Counted from the stretch's first letter, positions 52,208-60,858 are shown. The stretch: 64,000 bases of DNA from Alkalihalobacillus pseudalcaliphilus (GCA_001038565.1 LFJO01000001.1:310481-374480), one strand, 5' to 3'. The notes: generated from the letters alone by a model not told the origin. Made by a program: numbers and translations.

Positions 52208-54919
52208 ATGTATGTATATAAGAAAAAAGCGATTTTAATGCTCTTTGCATTTCTACTTATTTTCTCACAAACTTTTCCTTTAACCGCTATACAAGTCCAG
52301 GCGGAAGAAGGATTAAAGGATGGAGAATACTCGATTAACTTTTCTGTATTAAAAGAAAACACTGACGAATCATCCGTCATGGATGGTTATACAGAAAAAC
52401 CGGCTACATTATGGGTCGAGGAAGGTGAAAAGACTGTTCATCTTACTTTGAAGAACAGTGATTGGATAAAAAGTTTCCAAACGATGCAAGGGGAACTTTT
52501 CATTGATGCCGATGTGATTTCCGTAGATGAAGAAAATGATAAACGAGTAGTCGCATTTCCAATAGAGGATTTTGATACACGTGTAGTTGGCTCGACGCGA
52601 GTTACGATCCCTATGTTAAATTACGACAATAGCTATACGGTTCATATAAAATTTGATGCTGAAAGTTTAAAAGCAATAAACGTAGTAGAAGAAGAAGAGC
52701 CAGTAGAAGAGGAGGATACTAGTCCTGAAGAAGAAGAGCAGGAGGTACCAGGTTCAGATGAAGAAGGAAACGAATCTAAGCCAGTTCTGCTAGAAACAGG
52801 TACATACCAAGTCACGTTTTCTACCTTACATGCTACTGAAGAGCGAGATTCTTCGATGAGTAGCTATTTACTTAGTCCAGCTAAACTGATTGTAGAAGAA
52901 GATCGGGCCTATGTACAAATAGAGGTTAAGGATGAGAGGGGCAGCATCAAAGGCATAAGGCTTGCTCATAATGGATCATTAAAAGCAGGTCAATTAATGG
53001 AGATTCCAAGTAACGGAAATCCAGTGCAGCAATTTAGCGTTAATTTAGTGGAAGAACCGATGGCAGCCGAAGTCGATATGGAAGTTGGAACCTACAAAAA
53101 CACACAAAAATTTAGAGTGCAATTTGATTTTAATCACGCTCATAAAATAAATGATGAAGAAACACCAGAAGAAAATGAAGATGATACAGAACCAGAACAA
53201 CCAGAACAACCAGAACAACCAGAACAACCAACACCAGAAGAACCAGAGGTACCAGGTGAAAATCTATTTTCAGACATTGAAAATGGTACGTATCAATTGA
53301 ATTTTAACGCTTTACATGCAACCGATGACAATCGTGAATCTTCAATGGCTGGCTATCTAGGCAATCCTGCACGTTTAGAAATAACCGATGAGGGTGTACA
53401 GCTATTTCTAACAGTCCAAGAGCGACCTGGTCAACAACTGACAGATATAAGAGTTGATTATTTGGGAGAATTTGTGAGTGGAAACGTTGAAAGTGAAGAT
53501 AGTGAACAATTATCGCGAGTTCTATCATTTGATTGGCCGACATCTCAAACAGTAGTAAACGCAGAAGTAGATATGGTCGTTCCAGCTGCTAATTATCAAA
53601 ACACACAAAAATTCAGATTGGCACTTGATATGGATACATTAGTAGATATTCAAGATTCGAAAGAGCCAGGTGAAGGTGATACGGATCCAGCAGAGCCAGA
53701 ACAACCAAACCCAGAGCAACCGGCTCCAGAAGAACCAGAGCAACCGACACCGAATCCAGAAGATGGTGCGGGTGATGTCGAACTAGAAGATGGCATGTAT
53801 CAAATTGGTTTCCAAGTATTAAAAAATGGGACAGATGAGATTTCTGTTATGGATAGTTATACGGTGAAACCAGCAAAGCTTACTGTAGAGAACAGCAAGA
53901 AGTATATTGAAATGACTCTTACAAATAGCGAGTGGATTACGGTTTTCCAAACAGAGCAAAACGGGTCATTACTTGATAGTGAAGTTGTTCATACGGATGA
54001 AGCAAAAAATGAACGTACGGTCCGTTTCCCGATTAATCAATTACAGGAGCGTTTACAGGCTTATACATCTGTTTTTGTACCAGCTATTCAATATAGCAGT
54101 AGCTATGAAGTACAGATTCTATTTGATATGACGAGTTTAGTAGATGCTGAAGGTAATCCGGTAGTTCCACCTGAACCAGCACCGAATCCAGGTGGTGGGC
54201 AGCAGCCAAGTCCAAACCCAGGACCGACTCCACAACCAACTCCAAATCCTGAGAATAATGATGAGGATGAGCTAGGTGAAGGGGAACTTGCGAACGGGGT
54301 CTACCATATTAATTTCAATATTTTTAAAGAAGGTAGCGAAGAAATCTCTGTAATGGATGAGTATACGGTAAAACCTGCTAAACTTCTAGTTGATAATGAA
54401 CAGATGAATATTCAATTAACAGTCAAAAATAGTAACTGGATTCGTGTTTTTCAAACAGAACAAAATGGTCAGCTAGTCGATGCAGAAGTTATATCTGAAA
54501 ATGAGCAAGCTCTTACGAGAGTTGTTCAATTCCAGGTTGAGGACTTAAACGAAAGCTTAGCGGCATATACAGAAGTCTTTTTTGAAGAACCATTCTTATA
54601 TGACGGTAAGTACAATGTACAGATTGCTTTTGATGCTAATAGTGTTGACCTAATAGAGGGACCAGGTGGTACTCCTCCTGGTAATTCGGGTGGGAATCAA
54701 CAAGAAAACAATGAAGATGATGAGAATGAAGAAGGCTTACAGTATGAGCGTGATGATGAAGACTTAGAAAAAACGCCTACTCAAACAGGTAGCGGGGATC
54801 AAACTGAAAACGCTAAAACAAATGATACGACAAGCATTTTAATGATTGGATTATTTATTAGTGCTCTAATAGCTTCTGCTTTCATGTTAATTAGGAAGTA
54901 TCGTCTAGGTACCTTGTAA
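52208..54919 (+). CDS. five-NEAT-domain surface heme-binding protein
   Basis: 903 residues. Signal peptide (1-32), then NEAT domains at about 36-157, 196-315, 357-480, 526-645 and 693-815, joined by Pro/Glu linkers (EQPEQPEQPEQP near 330). Tyr motifs: YDNSY (139), YKNTQ (296), YQNTQ (463), YSSSY (629), YDGKY (798); domains 2 and 3 have Gln instead of the second Tyr. Domains 1, 4, 5 resemble one another, as do 2 and 3. C-terminus: NAKTND (868-873), helix ~876-895, RKYRLGTL, a degenerate-looking sorting signal. Captures heme, perhaps from hemoproteins, for IsdC. Confidence 0.9.
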   Translation: MYVYKKKAILMLFAFLLIFSQTFPLTAIQVQAEEGLKDGEYSINFSVLKENTDESSVMDGYTEKPATLWVEEGEKTVHLTLKNSDWIKSFQTMQGELFIDADVISVDEENDKRVVAFPIEDFDTRVVGSTRVTIPMLNYDNSYTVHIKFDAESLKAINVVEEEEPVEEEDTSPEEEEQEVPGSDEEGNESKPVLLETGTYQVTFSTLHATEERDSSMSSYLLSPAKLIVEEDRAYVQIEVKDERGSIKGIRLAHNGSLKAGQLMEIPSNGNPVQQFSVNLVEEPMAAEVDMEVGTYKNTQKFRVQFDFNHAHKINDEETPEENEDDTEPEQPEQPEQPEQPTPEEPEVPGENLFSDIENGTYQLNFNALHATDDNRESSMAGYLGNPARLEITDEGVQLFLTVQERPGQQLTDIRVDYLGEFVSGNVESEDSEQLSRVLSFDWPTSQTVVNAEVDMVVPAANYQNTQKFRLALDMDTLVDIQDSKEPGEGDTDPAEPEQPNPEQPAPEEPEQPTPNPEDGAGDVELEDGMYQIGFQVLKNGTDEISVMDSYTVKPAKLTVENSKKYIEMTLTNSEWITVFQTEQNGSLLDSEVVHTDEAKNERTVRFPINQLQERLQAYTSVFVPAIQYSSSYEVQILFDMTSLVDAEGNPVVPPEPAPNPGGGQQPSPNPGPTPQPTPNPENNDEDELGEGELANGVYHINFNIFKEGSEEISVMDEYTVKPAKLLVDNEQMNIQLTVKNSNWIRVFQTEQNGQLVDAEVISENEQALTRVVQFQVEDLNESLAAYTEVFFEEPFLYDGKYNVQIAFDANSVDLIEGPGGTPPGNSGGNQQENNEDDENEEGLQYERDDEDLEKTPTQTGSGDQTENAKTNDTTSILMIGLFISALIASAFMLIRKYRLGTL

Positions 54920-54994
54920 AATGTATGTCTTGGCCCTTCTATTAAGGGCCGAGACAGTCTTATTTTCAGATGTATGTGGTTCGGAGGGAAACGG

Positions 54995-55879
54995 ATGAAA
55001 TTAATAGGGAAACATATAGCCTGTTTATGTTTTTTGTTCTTCCTTATCTCCTGTTCGTCAGCCAGTGAGGATGTATCAGAGGGTACAGTGGAGAAAGAAC
55101 TGAATAATGAAGAAAGAATTATCGCAACGACGGTAGCAGCGGCGGAAATCTTTGCAGAACTCAACATCGATCTAGTTGGTGTACCAACAACTTATAAGGG
55201 ATTACCAGAGCGATATGATGGGATCAAGGAAATAGGGAATCCGATGAGTCCTGATATGGAGCTGATCAAATCGTTATCTCCTACACATGTTTATTCGGTT
55301 ACGACCTTACAAAGTGATTTAGAAGAAATATTTGAACGGACGAATATTCCTGCTAGCTTTTTGAACTTTCAAAGCTTAGAGGATATGCTTTTGGAAATTG
55401 AAGTGATCGGCTCTATGCATAACCGGAGCAAAGAGGCAGAGGAGCTCATTAAATCTTTGGAACAGCAGTTAAGTCAATCCGAGCAAAAAGTAGAAGGCAA
55501 GCAGTCGCCGAAGGTTTTAATTTTATTAGGTGTACCAGGTAGTTATTTAGTAGCTACAGAACATTCTTATATTGGTGATCTAGTGAAAAGAGCGGGTGGT
55601 ACTAATATTGTACAGGGAGAAACGGTTGAATATTTGGCTTCTAATACTGAATACCTTCAACAAGCAAACCCTGATGTGATTTTACGTGCAGCACATGGAA
55701 TGCCTGAAGAAGTGATAGAGATGTTCGACCACAAATTTGCAACAGATGATATTTGGAAACACTTTGATGCGGTTAAAAATGACCGTGTTTATGATTTGGA
55801 GGAGGAGCTCTTTCCGACAACTGGTAATTTAGCTGTTGGTCGGGCAATGGATGTATTAGTGGATTTCCTCTATCGCTGA
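54995..55879 (+). CDS. isdE: heme ABC transporter substrate-binding lipoprotein
   Basis: 294 residues from ATG 54995 (MKLIGKHIACLC), placed by GGAGGG. Lipobox LISCS. Class III (BtuF-like) binding fold with two lobes joined by a long helix: RIIATTVAAAEIFAELNIDL, PDMELIKSLSPTHVYS, then LILLGVPGSYLVATEHSYIG and DLVKRAGGTNIVQGE. Length and order agree with IsdE, which receives heme from wall NEAT proteins. Second transporter gene set 60055-62803 is related but distinct. Confidence 0.88.
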   Translation: MKLIGKHIACLCFLFFLISCSSASEDVSEGTVEKELNNEERIIATTVAAAEIFAELNIDLVGVPTTYKGLPERYDGIKEIGNPMSPDMELIKSLSPTHVYSVTTLQSDLEEIFERTNIPASFLNFQSLEDMLLEIEVIGSMHNRSKEAEELIKSLEQQLSQSEQKVEGKQSPKVLILLGVPGSYLVATEHSYIGDLVKRAGGTNIVQGETVEYLASNTEYLQQANPDVILRAAHGMPEEVIEMFDHKFATDDIWKHFDAVKNDRVYDLEEELFPTTGNLAVGRAMDVLVDFLYR

Positions 55880-55969
55880 GTGCACGAGTTTCTTTGGAAT
55901 AAATGAAGTAGCAGAGCATCCTATAAAATAATGAAAGAATATTTACCTCTTAAGGTAGAAGGTGAATCA

Positions 55970-56941
55970 ATGAATAAAAAGATTGTTAGTTTTGTAGTGG
56001 TGGGTATCTTATTAGTAAGTGTACTTATCTATTCTAGTTTATCTGGTAGTATTCAAGTTAGTTTTCGAGAATTATTGATAGGCTTAACCCAAGGTGGTCA
56101 TGATGAAGTGGCGGTAATTCGTGATTTAAGATTGCCACGGATTATTACAGCCATGATGGCAGGGGCAGCACTTGCTGTTTCTGGAGCTTTACTGCAAGCA
56201 GTTATGCGCAATCCACTAGCAGACGCAGGAATTATTGGTATTTCTTCTGGGGCTGGCTTTTTTTCCGTTTTTGTCGTTAGCTTTTTCCCGACGCTTTACT
56301 TCTGGTCACCCATATTTGCATTTATTGGAGGGGCAATTGCCTGTTTTCTCGTATACAGCTTGTCTTGGAAGTCTGGCTTAAATCCGGTTAAGTTAATTTT
56401 AATTGGTGTGGCTATTAATGCTGTGTTTAGTGGGTTAAGTGATACGTTTAATTACCGCGGTAGCTATACGGTGACAAGTATTAGCCCCACAACGACATCA
56501 ACATTAGCGATGAAAAGCTGGACGGATGTAGAGATTATTCTTTGGTTTGGTGGCATTGGATTATTAGCTGCTTTTTGTGTCGGTTATTTGTGCAATTTAT
56601 TAGTTCTTCAAGACAAAACGGCAAAAGGCTTAGGAATATCCGTGTTGCGTTCACGTCTTATCATTTCAGCGATTGCTGTTATGCTTGCAGCTGTATCAAC
56701 GGCGGTAGCTGGACTCATTGCCTTTATTGGTTTATTAGTTCCTCATATGGCTCGCCAACTTGTAGGGACCGATTATAAGATTTTGCTACCTTTTACAGCC
56801 TTAGCAGGTGCGTTATTATTACTTTTAGCCGACACCTTGGGGAGAATGATTATTGCCCCGAATGAAATACCAGCCTCCATCATTATGGCGATTATCGGAG
56901 GACCATTCTTGATTATTTTATTGCGGAGAAAGGAGCTTTAA
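55970..56941 (+). CDS. isdF: heme ABC transporter permease (FecCD family)
   Basis: 323 residues from ATG 55970 (MNKKIVSFVVVG), with AAGGTG upstream; the frame to 55931 lacks a site. FecCD family of about ten helices: LRLPRIITAMMAGAALAVSGALLQ, RNPLADAGIIGISSGAG, GLIAFIGLLVPHMARQLVG (coupling region) and EIPASIIMAIIGGPFLIILL. Imports heme as a dimer with the ATPase that follows. Confidence 0.9.
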   Translation: MNKKIVSFVVVGILLVSVLIYSSLSGSIQVSFRELLIGLTQGGHDEVAVIRDLRLPRIITAMMAGAALAVSGALLQAVMRNPLADAGIIGISSGAGFFSVFVVSFFPTLYFWSPIFAFIGGAIACFLVYSLSWKSGLNPVKLILIGVAINAVFSGLSDTFNYRGSYTVTSISPTTTSTLAMKSWTDVEIILWFGGIGLLAAFCVGYLCNLLVLQDKTAKGLGISVLRSRLIISAIAVMLAAVSTAVAGLIAFIGLLVPHMARQLVGTDYKILLPFTALAGALLLLLADTLGRMIIAPNEIPASIIMAIIGGPFLIILLRRKEL

Positions 56942-56948
56942 TAACGAG

Positions 56949-57716
56949 ATGTTAATTAAGGATATATCTTTTTCTTATACAAAAAAGGAGAAGCAACTTC
57001 AAAATATACAAACAGAAATACCTCTTGGTAAAATAACGACAATCATCGGTCCAAATGGTTCGGGTAAATCGACTTTTATTCAACTAATAGCAAGGTTGTA
57101 TTTCTCCACAGAAGGGGAAATTGTGTTGGATGGCAAAAGACTTGAGGCGTATTCTGCTCGTGAATTTGCTAAAAGTCTTGCGGTCGTTCATCAGCATAAT
57201 ATAGTTCCTGATGATATGACGGTAGAAAAACTCGTTCGGTATGGACGAATTCCACATCAACATTTTCTAAAGAAAGACCGTAAAGATGATGAGAGGGCTG
57301 TTGAATGGGCATTAGAAAAAACACAACTATTGAAAAAGAAGTATCGTGCCGTCAGCCAATTAAGCGGCGGGGAGCGACAGCGCGTTTGGATCGCGATGGC
57401 ACTAGCCCAGCAAACACCAATCTTGTTATTAGATGAACCGACAACCTACTTAGATATGTATCATCAGCTTGAAATTTTAGATTTAGTTAAAAGGTTAAAT
57501 AGGGAAGAAGGTATGACGATAGTGATGGTCTTGCATGACCTGAATCAAGCAATACGTTATAGCGATCACCTTCTCGTCTTGAAGGATGGACAAAAGCTAT
57601 TAGAAGGCTCTCCAGAGGATGTAATTAATGAAGCTGTAATCCATAAAATATACGGCATACGAGCCAAAGTGAAAGTAGAGGACAATGACCTATACGTCGT
57701 TCCACTCGGCATCTAA
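56949..57716 (+). CDS. heme/iron ABC transporter ATPase
   Basis: 255 residues. Walker [11 protein letters not shown], signature QLSGGERQRVWIAMALA, Walker [14 protein letters not shown]-loop VLHDLNQA. FecE/FhuC type. Seven bases after isdF. Its end adjoins tandem repeats. Supplies energy for the IsdEF importer. Confidence 0.92.
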   Translation: MLIKDISFSYTKKEKQLQNIQTEIPLGKITTIIGPNGSGKSTFIQLIARLYFSTEGEIVLDGKRLEAYSAREFAKSLAVVHQHNIVPDDMTVEKLVRYGRIPHQHFLKKDRKDDERAVEWALEKTQLLKKKYRAVSQLSGGERQRVWIAMALAQQTPILLLDEPTTYLDMYHQLEILDLVKRLNREEGMTIVMVLHDLNQAIRYSDHLLVLKDGQKLLEGSPEDVINEAVIHKIYGIRAKVKVEDNDLYVVPLGI

Positions 57717-57719
57717 AAC

Positions 57720-57923
57720 GAGCAAACGGAGAATCACGGGGTTGTTAGCAGAAAAAGGAGGAGGAAGCCCGAGCAAACGAGGAATCACGGGGTTGCGGCA
57801 CGGAAAAGAAGGAGGAAGCCTGAGGAAACGAGGAATCACGGGGTTGCCGCACGGAAAAGAAAGAGGAAGCCCGAGCAAACGAGGAATCACGGGGTTGCGG
57901 CACAAAAAAGAAGGAGAAAGCCC
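57720..57923. repeat. four tandem 51-bp units
   Basis: Units 57720-57770, 57771-57821, 57822-57872 and 57873-57923, then a partial fifth. Core: AATCACGGGGTTG and GGAAGCC(C/T)GAG. Units differ by only a few bases (the first most). Because 51 is a multiple of three, both strands stay open across the array. Starts four bases after the ATPase stop codon. Same family as 1257-1360. Confidence 0.9.
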
Positions 57924-57956
57924 GAGTAAATCTAAATATATAATTATAACAAGCGA

Positions 57957-58287
57957 GGTTATAGGTTCAAACACCACACAAACCCATGGCGAAGCCCGAT
58001 TCACTTCGCCACCAACAAAGAGGAAAGTTGAATATTGTCTTTAGTATTTTGGCTCTTCATTTACTTTGTTTTTTGTTATTACTTTTTTATGATGTTATTT
58101 GTACTTGAGAATCAGCAGTACCTAGCGGGCGATTCATGCTGAGACTCCCGTGGGACATAGTGGCAGAGCTGAGATCCGCTGGCTGCGTCGATTAGCTCAG
58201 CGCCACGTGATTTTCTCGGAGCATGATTTTCGGTAGCGGCAAGTAGAGCTCGGCATATGAGTTTCAGCTTTAACTTTCATACAAAAA
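57957..58287 (+). repeat. dispersed repeat element, full A-linker-B copy
   Basis: Module A with GGCGAAG...CTTCGCC arms (57989-58011), AT-rich linker, GTACTTGAGAATCAGCAGTAC, GAGACTCCCGTGGGACATAG, hairpin GCTGAG...CTCAGC (58168-58201), GGAGCATGATTTTCGGTAGCGGC and end AACTTTCATACAAAAA. One of the best-preserved copies; it ends 10 bp before srtB and includes no promoter that I can identify with certainty. With the tandem array it fills 57717-58297. Confidence 0.87.
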
Positions 58288-58297
58288 GGACGATCTT

Positions 58298-59059
58298 ATG
58301 AAGACTCAACAAATAAAAAAGAAAAGAGGAAGTAGAATAATTACGATTATCTGCCTCCTCATTTTTATCTATTCTGCTTACAGACTAATCGAAATTGGCT
58401 ATGACTATTATCGGAATCATCAAGTATTAACAGATATTCAAGAAGTATATTCCCCAATAGAACGACAAGAACAATCAGAAGAAAACCAACAACAGCGGAG
58501 CTCATTTAATCCCTTGTTAGATATCAATGAAGACATAGTTGCATGGATAACCGTCGAGGGAACAAAGATCGATTATCCCATTCTACAATCAACAGACAAT
58601 GATTATTATTTAAATCGGAATTATTTACATCAAGAGACGCGGGCAGGTTCCATTTTTATGGACTTCCGAAATGACATTACTTTAGAAGAAGAACATACTA
58701 TTGTGTATGGACATCGAATGAAGGATGGCTCGATGTTTGCCGGTTTAAATCAATATTTAGAGCCGGAATTTTATCAAGAGCATCCTTCATTTTCCTTTGA
58801 CACCCTTTATCAAAGCTACGAGGTTGAGATATTTGCCGCCTATGTCACAACAACAGATTTCTATTATATTGAAACGGACTTTCAAGAAGAACAACAATTT
58901 GACGTGCTGTTACAAGAAATGAAAAAGCGCTCAGCAATCACTACAGATGTTGAGGTAGGCAGTAAAGATAGAATCATCACACTATCGACTTGCGATTATC
59001 AGCTAGATCGAGAGCTAGGAAGACTAGTCGTTCACGGTAAATTAACCTCAAGAAATTAA
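58298..59059 (+). CDS. srtB: class B sortase
   Basis: 253 residues. N-terminal anchor helix (~12-30). Catalytic His139 (IVYGHRMKDG), Cys232 (ITLSTCDY) and Arg242 (ELGRLVVHGKL). The insertion between His and Cys (helix ~ EEQQFDVLLQEMKKRS) is the class B mark. It should anchor NPQTG-type NEAT protein IsdC to the wall. Same direction as the isd operon, but separated from it by ~580 bp of repeats, so it may have its own promoter. Confidence 0.94.
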   Translation: MKTQQIKKKRGSRIITIICLLIFIYSAYRLIEIGYDYYRNHQVLTDIQEVYSPIERQEQSEENQQQRSSFNPLLDINEDIVAWITVEGTKIDYPILQSTDNDYYLNRNYLHQETRAGSIFMDFRNDITLEEEHTIVYGHRMKDGSMFAGLNQYLEPEFYQEHPSFSFDTLYQSYEVEIFAAYVTTTDFYYIETDFQEEQQFDVLLQEMKKRSAITTDVEVGSKDRIITLSTCDYQLDRELGRLVVHGKLTSRN

Positions 59060-59079
59060 CGTTCAAACATAAAATAAAA

Positions 59080-59240
59080 ACGGAGTCCGATGTGGAAAGT
59101 GGAAGAGTTAATAGCGTCCACCAATGCCGAGTAAATGAAAATACGCAGCAAAGAAGCGGAAAAATCAGCCGTCAATGCGGAGCAAAACAAAAAATATAGC
59201 AATGAAACCGGAAGAAAGCTCGTCAATTTGATTTCAAAAC
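59080..59240. repeat. degenerate tandem-unit region
   Basis: Short segments such as GCCGAGTAAATG, AGAAGCGGAAAAATCAGC, GCGGAGCAAAAC and GGAAGAAAGCTCG recur at irregular ~35-55 bp steps and recall the 51-bp units. Strongly decayed; assignment is tentative. Confidence 0.4.
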
Positions 59241-59277
59241 AATCACGTAGTTACAACGGCACAACCCACCACCCTAA

Positions 59278-59603
59278 GAAACTTTCATCCAAAACGCCTA
59301 TGACAAAGCCTGTACACTTCGCCGCCAACAAACATAAAAGTAAGGGTTTGCTTTTTGACCGGCGGCATTTCATTTAATTTGGTTTTTGTTTTTTTAGAAT
59401 GTAGTTAGTCAGTTTTGAACTTGAGAATTAGCAGTACCCAAGCGGGCGAGTTATGCGGAGACTCCCTCGGTACGTAGTGGCAGGCTGAGATCCAGCGGCG
59501 TAGCCGATTAGCTCAGCGCCCGCCGGAGGGTGCGTGCCCCCCATTCCCGCAGCGATCTTCGAAGAAGAGCACATGAGCTTGAGTACACTTCCATACAAAA
59601 CAA
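59278..59603 (+). repeat. dispersed repeat element, A-linker-B copy with GC-rich insertion
   Basis: AACTTTCATCCAAAAC, module A remnants, AT-rich linker, ACTTGAGAATTAGCAGTACCC, hairpin GCTGAG...CTCAGC (59484-59517), then GGTGCGTGCCCCCCATTCCCGCAG in place of the usual block (related to the 28250 copy), and end ACTTCCATACAAAAC. Adjoins the isdG terminator. Fills 59241-59603. Confidence 0.82.
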
Positions 59604-59643
59604 GCCTGTAACCATTTACATAAAGTAAACAGTTACAGGCTTG
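59597..59643 (-). terminator. terminator of the minus-strand iron operon
   Basis: Stem CAAGCCTGTAAC / GTTACAGGCTTG with a 19-base loop. Minus-strand T-tract is from the CATACAAAAC repeat end. Confidence 0.8.
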
Positions 59644-59677
59644 CTTCTATTACAACCTAGATGGTTAGTTATATCAC

Positions 59678-60022
59678 TTATTGTGCAACTTCAAGAGTAT
59701 CAGAGTCACCAGCTTTTAAAGGATTTCTCACAACCTTAACATCATAGAAACCAATGTTATTTTCAAGAATGTACTCAGGGATTTCTCTTTTCGTATGAGA
59801 TTTTTTGAAGGCTTCACTCTTCGTCCAATTCTTAAAATCATCACGAGAGTTCCAGCGTGTTACGACAGTCACCTCATCGTAATCGCGTGTGTTCTGCGTA
59901 AATAACACCTCTAAACCAAGGAACCCCTCCATAAATTCAACTTGACCAACTTTGTTAAAACGTTCAATTAACTTTTCACCATTTCCTTTAGTAATCTTTG
60001 ATTTGTTTGTAACAATAACCAT
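59678..60022 (-). CDS. isdG: heme-degrading monooxygenase (IsdG family)
   Basis: 114 residues, ABM ferredoxin-like fold. The catalytic triad of the family is present at the same positions as in IsdI: Asn6 (MVIVTN), Trp66 (FKNWTKS) and His76 (FKKSHT). [10 protein letters not shown] and [12 protein letters not shown] fit. Cleaves heme and frees iron in the cytoplasm. ATG 60022 is set by AAGGAGG; the longer frame to 60058 overlaps the neighbouring gene. Last gene of the Fur-controlled minus-strand operon. Confidence 0.92.
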   Translation of the reverse strand: MVIVTNKSKITKGNGEKLIERFNKVGQVEFMEGFLGLEVLFTQNTRDYDEVTVVTRWNSRDDFKNWTKSEAFKKSHTKREIPEYILENNIGFYDVKVVRNPLKAGDSDTLEVAQ

Positions 60023-60054
60023 TTTAACTCCTCCTTCAGTTTTATATAGTGACT

Positions 60055-60858
60055 TCATATTTCTAATCTTGTTTTATGAAACTGGCCTTTAACAGGGATA
60101 ATGAGTGGCAAACCATCATCAAATAAAATTTTGACATCAATGTTATATATATCCTTGATAAAAGCACTTGTTAATAAATCAACAGGGTTGCCTGCAGCAC
60201 GAATAGAACCATTTTTGACCGTAATCACGTAGTCACAATAGGTGGCAGCTTGCTGTAATTCATGTAAAACCATAACAATCGTCATGGAAAATTTCCGCTG
60301 AATTTGTTCCAGTAACTCCATGAGTTCAATTTGATGAGTGACATCTAAAAAGGTAGTTGGTTCATCAAGTAAAAGAATATCTGTTTTTTGTGCTAGTGCT
60401 AAGGCGATACGTACCTTTTGTTGCTCACCTCCAGATAAAGTATGAAAAAGCCTGTCTGCATGCTTTTGTGTATTCGTTATTTCCATCGCCCATTGGATGA
60501 TTTCTTGGTCATGCCCGAGTGAAGTCTTTTCAAAGAAACGTTTATATGGTGAGCGACCATAAGCGATTAATTCCTGTACAGTCAGGTTAGGAAAGGATTG
60601 CTTGCTCTGAGGGAGCATAGCTACAGTTCGGGCAAATTCCTTCCTTTTATAATCATGGATGTCTTTTTCCTTGATGCTAATAGAACCCGTATTCGTTCCA
60701 ACGAGCTGTGTGAGAGCTTTTAGTAGGGTTGATTTACCAGAACCATTTGGACCGATAATGGCGGTCATCTTCCCTTTAGGAATGTCGATAGTGGCATCAT
60801 TCAGGTGAAAGGTTCCTAGCTGGACATTCAGATTTTTTGTTGCAATTTCGACCGTCAT
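60055..60858 (-). CDS. iron/heme ABC transporter ATPase (FecE type)
   Basis: 267 residues. Walker [15 protein letters not shown], signature [17 protein letters not shown], Walker [14 protein letters not shown]-loop VLHELQQA. Overlaps the permease stop (ATGA). Paralog of the ATPase at 56949. HmuV/FecE-type systems carry heme or ferric siderophores; the neighbour isdG favours heme. Confidence 0.92.
   Translation of the reverse strand: MTVEIATKNLNVQLGTFHLNDATIDIPKGKMTAIIGPNGSGKSTLLKALTQLVGTNTGSISIKEKDIHDYKRKEFARTVAMLPQSKQSFPNLTVQELIAYGRSPYKRFFEKTSLGHDQEIIQWAMEITNTQKHADRLFHTLSGGEQQKVRIALALAQKTDILLLDEPTTFLDVTHQIELMELLEQIQRKFSMTIVMVLHELQQAATYCDYVITVKNGSIRAAGNPVDLLTSAFIKDIYNIDVKILFDDGLPLIIPVKGQFHKTRLEI

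Noticed and set aside
53150-53250. Pro/Glu repeat in the five-NEAT gene as a DNA-level repeat element
   Set aside because: It is a short in-frame codon repeat (EQP) forming a wall-spanning linker, explained by the protein.
57720-57923. CRISPR array
   Set aside because: Units are contiguous 51-bp tandem repeats without unique spacers, and no cas gene is near.
57685-58044. Repetitive ORF (17-residue KRGITGL-type repeat) and its opposite-strand twin 57690-58004
   Set aside because: Both strands stay open only because the 51-bp unit is a multiple of three. No ribosome site, overlap with the ATPase end, and the 52-bp copies at 1257 would shift frame.
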